A stretch of DNA of 64,000 nt from Mesodorylaimus sp. YZB2_4 (Eukaryota; Nematoda; Enoplea; Dorylaimida; Dorylaimidae). The stretch covers positions 1 through 64,000 of the forward strand of contig JASANH010000138.1 in assembly GCA_030248295.1 (NCBI GenBank), written 5' to 3'. Below, one piece after another: positions 54,357-64,000 of the stretch. The notes beneath the pieces were generated by a model. It saw only the letters and a list, made by a program, of their open reading frames with translations, made no database searches and was not told the origin of the DNA. The position numbers were made by a program, and so were the translations under genes. Position 1 is the first letter of the stretch. Each line of letters starts with the position of its first letter.

Positions 54357-57300
54357 TCAAAACACTTCGTGGTGGGCGATAATTCGAGGTCCTTCCGGAT
54401 ACAGCTGGTTCAGTTGATTGCATGCACTATCCACGCTGCGCACGATGGTTTTCGGGCCGCATGTAAACACGCCGATTTTGTTTGCCTAAAATACATAATC
54501 ATGTGAATATTCTGGTCAGAGTTCAGGTCTGCAGTAAGAAAATGGCTCAACTCACCAAGGCATGTCGAGTTTTAATACTGAACAGGTACTGATTGAAATT
54601 TGGTCGACCAAAGTGCGTTTTGGCGCTCAAACCCGTAAAGAGGCTGGTGTTAGAGAGACGTTGAAACTGGTGTTCGCAGATGTACTGAAAGTGAATGAGA
54701 GCTCTGACTGAGATAAGCGGAGAATGACAGGCTGTTCCTTAAAACTACCAGCATCATTGTCCGGAGATCAAAATCTTTCATCAGCTGAGTGACAAAGATA
54801 TCGGTCCTTGCCAAATTCAAGTCATCTTGCTTTTCAACTTCTCTCAAAATGTCAATGAACCATTCGAACTGCGTGTGCGTTCTGGCCACCCAGGCGAAGT
54901 AGACCTAGAACGGAGGAGAGCATGAGACACACGTAAAAATAGCACAACCTCACTGATCTGTTTGCATCGAGTCTGGTACACGTACGTCTAGCCAAAGAAA
55001 GGATCCACGCATGACTCCCACTGCAGAATGCAGCACCCTAATCGCAAGTTCATAGTCATGTTCATGTTACCACACCACCTAACGCTTTTGCGCACTCGAG
55101 GGTGAAGGGACGCATAAACGAAATGATTTAACCGGCTGCGAGTGAAACACCAGTAACTGCGCACCTGGCTTGAGGCAGACACCTAAACCACCCAGCCACG
55201 TGTAATAGGCGTAGATCCCTTATCCACCTATCAATGCACTGGTTCAGGTAGCGGGTCTGCCTCTCTTAGGTCAGGGCCGAACACGAGACTGAGAGCGAGA
55301 CCGAGGCTGAGTGACTGTTTGGTCTGCAGGCATCGTGCAGTGACTGGTATCGAGTTCCACTCTATGTAAATCTCGAGACTGGTCTGAATTGCACTCTAGG
55401 CAATTTGGGCATGGGACCATCAGAACCTCCTTCGGGGCCGGCACGTGCGGCCGCTCTCCGAATTGTGAGCCTGAAAGGCGCATTTATAGTCGACAAAATT
55501 TCTACATCTACCCCTCGGGTAGGAGTAATAGCATACGCTTAAGTATATGGCCATTACACCTACCCTAGGGGTAGGAGTAGAAATTTTGTCGGCTATAAAT
55601 GCGCCTGAACGGCCCTTACGTGTGGTTGGAGTAATAAGCGATACACGAAGTGTCGTGGGCTAAATGGGCTCGTTCCTGTGGCTAAGGCCATCCATTGGCT
55701 TGTCCTAGTACTTCCTAAAATAGGCCTTTGACGCGGGCCAGGTACCACCAGGGATAGGCCTGACAGCACAGCTCTGGACAGATACATATGTGCTTACCCG
55801 ACTATGACACGTACCTGGCGACAGGTGATATCGGAGCGGGCGTGGTAGACTTTGTGCACCAGATCTTTCAAGACGGATGCGTGCGGAGTCACTCCGATTC
55901 CAGCTCCAACAAGGACCACAACCTCGAACTTGTACCAGTCCTGATGACTGCTTCCGTATGGACCGTCCAAGTAGATCTACAGCAAAAGGTGCAAAGATCT
56001 GGGCCAATAAGCTCATATATGTGTAACTATAGGCCCTGTACCCTAAAAATCAAGTTTTTTGGCCTATGTCGGTTCAACAGCTCTTCATGCGCACCTATGT
56101 TTGATTGTAAGTCAGTGACACGCGCTCACTTTTGGGTATTTGGAACAGGTTTCATCGCTAGATGCGTCGATCTCCTTGAACAACCCCAGCAATCGACGAG
56201 TCCACGGACCGACAGCACGAATATGCACGGACATGTGCTTTTCGTGCGGGGCTGTGGTGATGGTGAAGGGATGGAATTCGCGCTCATTGATCTCGGCGCA
56301 AGCAATTCGAATATACTGACCCGAATGATAATTATAACGAGCATTGGTCCTCGGCTTGAAGCGCAGGTGGATGACATCTAAGAGGCACTGTTCTCGCGCA
56401 GACTCATCACTGCTGACCATTGTCCACACTCACCAGAAGGCAGCACCTCCGCCTTGAGAATTCTGGCTGAGACACACTGTGTCTGAAGACTGATGATATA
56501 ATCCATGATGTACAAACAGATCGGACCACTCACAAATAAGTAGAAACTTGGTTCCTGTAAGGCACAGTGTCTAAGTAAGATCAGACACGAAACAAATGCG
56601 CTTACCTGCAAGAGGTTAGTCGATCCGTGAATTAGTGTCAGTACGTAAGCGGGAACGAACAAACGATGTGTGAAGTAGAAAGCGTGGTAGATGTGCTGCC
56701 GCGCCAGACCATTAGCGAAAACGTAGATGATTGATAAACAGACGACCAGAAGGACGCCTGTCAGGCCTGAAAATGAGCGGAAGTCAGATCGAGCTTAGCT
56801 TAGCTGCGCTACATTAAGTGTATGTTCTGCATGGCGGTCACAACCCGGCCAATAATTAGAGCTACCACCCAAAAAGGGCGGGTTCAACCATTTCAAACAG
56901 TGCAATGGCTCGATCACAAGATCCTGCACCCATGCGATAGGATTAACCTAATCCTTCACAAATTCTAATCTAACCAAATACCCAAACACTCCTCACCAGC
57001 AAGCTCAACGCATCATTTATCACAAACCTGCTGTGGTTCCGTAAAACCAGTATGCGAATGTTGGTTGAAAATCAGGGGCGAAGTAGACCGACGGGAACAG
57101 ACATTTGAGGACGATTGGCGGCTGGGTAGATATCTCGTAGAAATTGAGCCCGTGCCCAACCACGTGCACGATACAGTAAAACAAGGCGGTGTACGCCACG
57201 TAGCGATGAAACGTTACGGCGTCGTCGAATGGTATGACTCGTGCCAACCAAGTGGTCCTCAATATGGTCATCAGGTTGCGACACACAGCCAAGAGAAGCA

Positions 57301-60300
57301 GTGCGAAACAGAAGGATACAACGACAGCGGCCCCACGACTCACGCAAACGCCCAAACCAGTAATTTGACGAGCCCCTGTGTGCTCCTTTTGATAGTAGTA
57401 CTCTGAAATGAGAAACGCTGTCTGTCAGACACGCTGACTTTCACAGTCAGCCCCGTTCGTCCTACCTGACGCTTTTTGAAAGAACATCAGAACGGTCAAG
57501 CATAGGAACAAAGTCAGTATGAAGACCTTGCTCCAATTGTTTTCGAGATAGTAGCTCCAGTGGTTCCAATATCTTACAAATGCCGCGCCTTCGTCCTGCT
57601 TCTCGATTACCGGCGATGGTGAGTCGCTCAATCTAAACAAATCACAATTGCCCGAGATATGATTCCTAGCGAACTTACTAACTTTTTGTGCTTATTCATA
57701 TCTTGCTCGCATTTCGTAAATCCAAACCCGCGATTATGCAGTTCGTCTGCTAATTGGGATTGATGCCTTTTTATGAGCATAAGAAAATCTTCGAATTCCA
57801 GCAGCTCTTTAGATTGAAGTCCAGATTGGGCTATCATTCCATTCACTAATCGATCCAGCTGATTATCATCCAAGCGATCACCAGCTATTTCTAATAGCGA
57901 TCGAATCATGATCTTTAACTCGGTATGGTCCAAACCGTTGCTGCCATCCAAGTCGTACATGTCAAATAGCATTCGCATTTTGGATTCCAAGGTTCCTAAA
58001 AGTGAGAGATCGAAGCTAACGATAAGAGTCGTATGATTGGTCACTTAGGTTACCCTCAGATAATAAGGCCAATATGTCGATGAATTCGGGATAGCTGATG
58101 TAGCCGTTCTGATCTTTGTCAGCCATCGAGAACATTTGCTTGACAAACAAGGAGTCTGGTTTCAGTTGGAAGGCTTCGGCGAATTCTTGCTTGTTGAGCT
58201 CAGTTGTCAGCAAGGCTCTCTTGCGCTTATCTTTGGTGGACGGAGATTGCGTCGAGATTCGAAGGGAACCACCGAAGTGTGGCAATAGAGCTTTAGGTGA
58301 AGCTCGGCTAAATCGTTTTGGCGTATGCCCATTAGCAGCTCTGTGGCCACCTGAACCACTGTGGCTATGGCTTTCTCGTCGTCGATCATGTCTGACATGG
58401 AGTACCTAGGGGGCAACGTGAATCCGGATGTAATAGACAGTACATAAGCACTCAACCATTGCCTTTCATCGACAGCACACGTGCACGTCATGTCATGTAA
58501 TGTCATACGTTATCCATAGTCAAGCACTATACTGCGCACTCGAGGGAAAAGGATACACAATTGACAATCATTTTTTACCGAGGCGGGAGTCGAACCCTCC
58601 CCTGTAAGTGCGTGCCCAGCGCGAGAGGTAGACGCCTTGAGCCGCTAGCAGGGGCGTAGCCAGCAGGGGCTGCGGGGCTGGCAGGCAGCCCCTGGCAAGA
58701 ATTTTCGTGTACAGGCACTTTTTGGTGCTCTGTTCAGCACTGACCACCAACAAAGAATGGGGAGAATTTCAAGAGTCCTACGAGTGCTGCTTATAGTTAT
58801 CAAGCACGATGGGTCCTCATTTAACAGTAGCCGGGTACTGTAAGGTGTCGCACTGCTGGTCGGCGGCGTCCATATTTGTTGACCAACTAGGGGAAGACGG
58901 GGCGAAGTGAAATTGTGGATCACGATCCTTGGCGCTGCTGTGCAATTTTGTCCCCCGTAGTTTTCAGTTAGCCGCTTTTGTTGAACAGCAGTCAGTTTGT
59001 TTTTTAAATGAATTTAAAGCGTCCTTTCCTCGAGGGGCTTCGGGTTTATGTGGAGCCTGGTGAATTCGATATCACTGATCAATCTTTCTTGCATGAGTTC
59101 CGGCGATGGAGAGACAGATGGGTCAGGAAACTAGCAAAAGGTCCGCCTAACATTGCGTCTTAGGCTTCGTCCGCTTACTTAAAAAATGGATAAAAATGGT
59201 TTCTGATGAATTCTAATTTTCAAGTGATTTCTGATGATTTTTAAATTGCTTTAAGCGAGCGACGCTGTTGATGATACCGTGATTATAAATTTCGCGACAT
59301 ATAATCAGAGGCTGAAGTTGAAATGATACAGTAGTTTGTGGTCTTTTTTTATTTGCGCTACCTCACTGACCAGTGCCATTGACTTTCTCTTTCCCTCTGG
59401 CAGCCCCAAAAAAAATCCTGGCTATGCCACTGCGCTAGGCCACGACCCTGGTACACCGTTGGAGGAGAGGGCAACCTGTTAAGCTCACAATCAGTCATAG
59501 CTGTCACAGCCGACTTGTCGACACGCCACACGATTGCTAATCTTAGGAACCCACATACCCGATACCAGCAACCTACCTACTTTTTGTCAACCAGACATTC
59601 GCATCTCTGACCAGACGCGCGATGCTATCCTCATTCCAAATGGCACAGGAATCTTATGGATAGATACTCGTTTCGACATAAAGTAGCAGGGGAGTTTCTC
59701 ACCTGATCAAATGCAGTATGGAAGAACTGCTCTAGCAGCTCCTTTCTTTGGCTAAATGTCGTAGCATAATCCAGCATAGTATCCATAGGCACATCGACCT
59801 CGATCGCATATCTCTTCACACGCCCGCTTTCCAAAAATTTTTGAAAATTTTCCAAAAATTTTGCCCTGATTTCAATCGTTTCAAACGATAGTACCTAAAT
59901 CGGATATCTACTTTTAGTCCTATTTCAACACAGTTTGCAAAAGAACGTGAAAACAATTCCATACCAAATCATATTCCTTGGGGATGTGCACAACCAAAGC
60001 ACAGTTCCTTTCCACATCGCACGACATTCGGACCATTATTTTGACTGGCATCGAATGGAAATCAATTATTCGTAACAATTTGGCTTCCCGAGTGTAAGTT
60101 CGCAGATGCATACTTGACTGGTCTAAGGTAATCTGGATTTTTCGAACAGTTTTATAACCAGTGCATTCTTCAGCTAAAACAACAAAAATTTCGAACAAAG
60201 CAGTCGAAGATAACAGGGCACATACCGAAGAAGGCGTTCTCCAACTGAGTGCTGGTCATGCGTCTAATTGACATTCGTTTGATTGATTTGGATTGCTGGC

Positions 60301-62999
60301 TCGATCCTACCGATTTCGTGCGTTTGCAACGAGCCAAGCAGAAGGCAGTCAAACAGCAGACTGAAAAAGTGCCACTTTGACCAGCTATACCCAAGGGATA
60401 CAAGGCAGCCATGTTCATGGGAGCATGGAACAAATCTAGCCTTGCCGTCATGCTGTACACACTTACCCAAGGGGATCGCTATCAGTACGCACACAGATGT
60501 GATAAAACAGCCTTCATTTCCAGCGAAGTAGTCACGGTATTGCATTGCAACACAAATACTATCGATATCCATCCCAGTCGCGTTCAGCTGGTACGGCTGT
60601 CGGCATGGCGCATCCGTGTCATAAAATACATCGCTCTGGATCTCGTCAGGGTCAATATCAGTCGTTTCGATGATCACTTGGTACAGAGTCACCTTTTTGA
60701 TAGCAGCTATTTCGCTCTGATTAAACAATCCATTGTCCGTGTTCTCGAACCAAAAGCGATCGCCATCCCGAAGTCGTAAAAACTGGTCCTCAATGATCGC
60801 ACCAAATGTTTCGCCAACGATCGACTCCAACTCATTGATTTCCAATAAGCCTCCGACGTACAAGTCCAGAAAAGACAGGTCGCGATGGTAAAGCTGTTTG
60901 AGACGAGCGAATAGCTCGGGATTCTCCGATGCTAGTCTCGAGTTAATCTCCTCGAAAGAGAACTGTGGTCGGACCCTGTATGCTTTTCTGACAGCCTTGT
61001 AGCTCGCCAGCCCAACATCCCTACCCCTCATAATGTTCAAGGCGGCCAAATCGGATTGTGACACAGGTTGATTGATGCCACCGACCAAATGGTTCTGAAC
61101 AAAGTCCGAGAAGAAAGCATCCGACTGTTCCATACGCTGCGAGGCCAAACCACGGATTACATCTTCGATCGATATGTTCAGTTTATGGAAAAGATGTGAA
61201 TCGGCACAGAGCGGAATAGGTTTGAAAAGCCGGGAGTCGCAAGCGTCGCCATTCGAATTACGCCTGAGGAAGAATCCAGACGGAACGAAGGAATGGCCGA
61301 CACGAAACGCAGCGGCTTGAAACTCGACGCTGATGGATGGATCGACGTGCGCTTGATATCCGTGATAAGCAGGCAACGACCGACCGAGTAAAGCTGGCAA
61401 GTATTCGTAAAAAATGATGTTTTGAAGCGCGGCAATCACGTTTCGACGTGCCGTTTGATACAGTCGTTCATCGGACCAATCGGTGTGACGCCCACGTAGC
61501 TTTTCTACTTGTACATTGTGGTATCGCAAGAAGAGAGAGATGAACGCCATGAGGGGTGGTTGATGACCGCTTTGGGTATGGCCACTTCCTAAAACAAACG
61601 GGAGTTTCAACCTGAATACTGCATGAATCAAAGAGAGCTAAATATGCTTTTTAACTTGCCCAAGCCCCTGTCGGGTTACTCTGAGACAGACGAGGCTGCC
61701 CAAGCAGACCATCGCAATTGTCTTATCTCATTGCTTTCCAAGCTTTCGAACTGGTAGGTTCACAGTGACGACTAGTGTGCTCGACTAATGATCAGTTTTC
61801 TCTACTCAGAGGGCAGAAGTCAGGTCCCCGAGGTTCGAACCTAGGCCCTCCCGATCGGCAGACTGACGCCTTGACAACTGGTCGTGGAGCCCCGCCTAAA
61901 CTAGCCAAGAAAAAAAAAAAGAATGATAAACTAACCAAAAAAGAGTGCCTGTGATTGGATGTCGGATGAGCCCGTTTCGTAATCAGTGCCTCCATAGTTG
62001 AAGTAATCATTAGGTAATGCCTTCAACTTTCCTTTTTCGAATTCCCGAATTTGGTCTGACCAAACTTGCGACACACCATAGATGGCACTGCCGTCAATCC
62101 AGCTTGTCACGAAATTGATCTGTAAGTGCAGAAGACTATGTTCCTGAGGCATTATAGGATATCAGTTAAAAAAACTATCTCTTACTGGTTGCCTCGGCCG
62201 ATTGACAAAATGCCCAGTGCTATGATCATACGCTGATCGGAAAAATAAGGCATCGCGTGTCGAAATGTTATCACATTGTTGGGAGTCTTCGGGCGAGTGA
62301 CAATGACCGAAATGGCCTACTTTTAGAACAGATCGTTCTGGTGGACAGGCGATTTCGCCGGAGGAAACCGTCGACACTATTTCAGCTGCCACGAACTGAC
62401 CTAAAAAACGACACAGGGTTTCGCTGTGTCAAGAAATGCCTAGATCAGAATAAACGTTATGTACCAAAAAAGGCGAATAGGGCGGTCAGGTTGGTCCCCG
62501 TTGGCATTCCATCTGGACCACGTAGTATTTGGTCACTCACCAAACCAGGAAGGGGACGATGGTGACTGGGCATTTCGCACACGCCGTCCGCGTAGCCCAC
62601 ACCGGCGTGGTGGATGAGGGTTGCTGAAAGGAAAAGAAAGATTGAATCAGTAGCCACGCAGGATAGTGTGGGACCGAAATTCAGGGTCCCTCCAATCTTC
62701 CTGTCAATATCCTCTCCCTGCAGATTGAACTCCATCAAAGCTGCAGAGAGCCTATAGTTTGTACACAAGGCACTATGGCAGGCCACAAGTCAGCCAGCAG
62801 GTCATGTACAATCACATTCCCCCCCCCCCCCACTTCTATCCTTACATTCAGCAGCTCCATACGAAGGATGATGTCTGTTGTTGTACCACCCATCGTACCG
62901 TTGAAATTCGAACTTCTCTTCCTCCGTCATTATCGATTGATCGATCAGGGTACACACGCAAATAAGCATTATCAAATCCCTCATCTTCATTACAGCCAT
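54357..62999 (-). CDS. DUOX: Dual oxidase (peroxidase-EF hand-NADPH oxidase)
   Basis: A membrane enzyme that makes H2O2 from NADPH and O2 and can use it in its peroxidase domain; the C. elegans homologue BLI-3 cross-links cuticle tyrosines. Signal peptide [15 protein letters not shown], then [10 protein letters not shown], the usual DUOX opening. The peroxidase domain includes [53 protein letters not shown] and [14 protein letters not shown] helix follows ([11 protein letters not shown] ...), then two good EF-hands ([26 protein letters not shown]) and a degenerate third. The ferric-reductase helices carry haem histidines ([34 protein letters not shown]), FAD site [20 protein letters not shown] site [13 protein letters not shown], and C-terminus [11 protein letters not shown] ... 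HHEVF. The stop is at 54357. More than fifteen exons; introns hold SINEs, a MITE and a hAT-like element. The domain set is complete. Confidence 0.93.
55086..55205 (-). mobile_element. tRNA-derived SINE copy in a DUOX intron
   Basis: On the minus strand a tRNA-like head (gtggctgggtggtttaggtg ... ggtgtttcactcg) is followed by a body containing 'ccctcgagtgcgca'. Head plan and body match the SINE at 58.5-59.5 kb in the same orientation, with substantial divergence. Confidence 0.55.
55476..55606. mobile_element. Foldback MITE, 131 bp, about 54-bp terminal inverted repeats
   Basis: The left arm begins 'aggcgcatttatagtcgaca' and the right arm ends with its near-complement '...ggctataaatgcgcct'. The arms pair over about 54 bp with a handful of mismatches and leave a spacer of about 20 bp. 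A short 'tgaa' flanks both ends and may be the target duplication. It lies in a DUOX intron. Confidence 0.8.
58525..59475 (-). mobile_element. tRNA-derived SINE, split by a hAT-like element
   Basis: Minus-strand head: 'gtcgtggcctagcg' (59433-59455) plus, across the insertion, 'ctcaaggcgtctacc' and box B 'gggttcgactcccgc' near 58570-58590. Joined, box A reads like a leucine-type tRNA. The body 'ccctcgagtgcgca' ends near 58525. The copy is related to 55.1 kb and the fragment at 48.0 kb. Confidence 0.65.
58649..59432. mobile_element. hAT-like element inserted in a SINE
   Basis: The left end CAGGGGCGTAGCCAG and right end CTGGCTATGCCACTG are inverted repeats of the classical hAT form (CAG-x-GGC-x-TAGCCAG). 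The six bases CGCTAG flank both sides (58643-58648, 59433-59438) as a target duplication; hAT usually makes 8. Inside, a short ORF from 59008 to 59163 ([17 protein letters not shown]) may be a transposase relic. At 784 bp it cannot encode its own transposase. Confidence 0.75.
61800..61920 (-). mobile_element. tRNA-derived SINE (second type) in a DUOX intron
   Basis: On the minus strand there is a tRNA-like stretch, with a head 'cagttgtcaaggcgtcag' and box B 'taggttcgaacctcg' about 30 bp later, next to an A/T-rich run ('aaaaaaaaaaaaga' at about 61909-61922). It resembles a tRNA pseudogene or SINE head distinct from the 58.6-kb type. No functional tRNA fold was established. Confidence 0.5.
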
Positions 63000-64000
63000 T
63001 GCCTCGAATAGTTATCTCGCATCAGACGATCAACGTGGGCGCGAATAGGAGCACCGCACGGACGTAGACAAAGCTACTGAAAAAAATGATGACGAAAAGA
63101 CTGGTAGCTCATTGAGAATAAATACCAGATCCCACGGGCCTGTAGTTCTGAAGGAGAGAGGGCCGACACCAATTGCACCTAACCACTAGTACTGATGTCG
63201 AGCCTTTTAGACGAAATTCGAGTCCGTTCAAGTTAGAAGAACATAGGCTAACTTGGCCTCTAGCATTCAGTATTTATTTATTTTCTCCAGCACCCATTTT
63301 CACTTTTTCACTATGTCCACGAGAAGCCGAAAACACGAGCCAAAATGAAACATTCCAAGTGGCTATTGAAAAAATTTATCTAACCTCCACATACACATTC
63401 AATGTGCCTTTCTTGCAGTCTTACCGCCTGAAACGAGGACACCTGTTTACACGGAATCAAGTTTTTGCATTTCTCAACCATTGCACACGAACAATTTCGG
63501 CTCTGTTCTTCAGGTATCAGTGCCTTGTGCGCAAGGGGGTGGTCTAGTTCTCTGAACCAGATCACTTCGTCTTCGTCCTCTTTCTGGCAATTTCAGAATT
63601 CATTGCTCATTCTTTCAAGAAGTCTTGGTTTCACGGATATGTGGGTGGGAAAACATGAGTACAAATGTTAGCAAGCCACATTCACCGAACGCACTAATCG
63701 CTTTGGAAAATCTCGTCCCCAGATAGCAAAACATCCTACTTCTTAAAAACTTGTTGCGCAGCCTGTGTGTCAAGCTAGCGCCCATTTTAATAAAGGTCCC
63801 GTCATACGCAGGTCAAGTTACGATAACTTCAGGATTAGCAGCTTAGCAATTTTTATTGCTGTACTGTGTACGTGAGATTTTATTTGCTATCTAACTCCCA
63901 CACTGTACTTACTGCTTCAAGATCACTCGACACTCGTACTCGCACGACTGTGGAATTAAAAAGTGATATTTTAGGCTATGAGAAAGGGCATCAAGCATGA
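63000..64000. promoter_or_regulatory. Upstream region of DUOX, no gene seen
   Basis: The kilobase beyond the DUOX start codon, in minus-strand sense its promoter side, has no recognised gene or repeat. The ORF at 63173-63547 has no domain or splice support. Confidence 0.4.

Noticed and set aside
58560-58640. Functional tRNA gene
   Set aside because: The A box is interrupted by a 784-bp insertion and the unit continues into a body shared with other SINE copies.
1-64000. CRISPR array, operon or bacterial origin
   Set aside because: Introns in almost all genes, nematode-specific protein families and eukaryotic transposons rule out prokaryotic DNA; no spaced direct repeats of CRISPR type were seen.

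Overview
The window is nuclear DNA of a nematode. Its genes are split by many short introns (mostly about 45-130 nt, GT-AG). Two relics carry the C-terminal signature of major sperm protein, which is nematode-specific. An astacin has the nematode NAS layout (astacin-EGF-CUB-TSP1), and there is a tandem-repeat galectin. Base composition is moderate and gives no closer placement.

Layout. 1-2.6 kb: edge of a Polinton/Maverick-like element (protein-X-like ORF, small membrane protein gene, N-terminal polymerase fragment) next to 91-bp tandem repeats. 3.8-9.3 kb: two in-frame exons of an unrecognised gene, separated by a broken BEL/Pao retrotransposon in the intron. 11.5-14.3 kb: four-domain galectin, 598 aa. 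14.8-15.9 kb: unrecognised low-complexity protein. 16.6-19.7 kb: astacin. 20.1-26.0 kb (minus): complete PRMT5 with a duplicated 206-nt exon, and an unknown tail-anchored protein encoded on the other strand inside one intron. 26.7-30.9 kb: GLUT-type sugar transporter whose large intron holds a SINE, a 24-bp hairpin and an MSP relic. 32.1-35.6 kb: ZDHHC1/11-type palmitoyltransferase. 35.7-36.2 kb (minus): secreted phospholipase A2-like protein. 37.0-40.6 kb (minus): little elongation complex subunit ICE2/NARG2. 41.2-46.3 kb: an intact Ulp1-type protease gene facing an intact 881-aa KDZ-superfamily transposase gene. 48.9-53.0 kb: M1 aminopeptidase. 53.5-54.05 kb: MSP pseudogene. 54.4-63.0 kb (minus): dual oxidase whose introns hold SINEs, a foldback MITE and a hAT-like element inserted into a SINE.

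The host genes look like an ordinary mixed neighbourhood. DUOX (cuticle cross-linking) and the astacin (cuticle/moulting proteases in other nematodes) could share a cuticle theme, but nothing in the sequence links them. The two most notable signals are in PRMT5 and the KDZ/Ulp1 pair. PRMT5 has two gap-free-alignable exons of identical length and phase that cannot both be included in frame, which is the signature of mutually exclusive splicing inside a methyltransferase active-site region. The KDZ/Ulp1 pair keeps all reading frames open across its introns.
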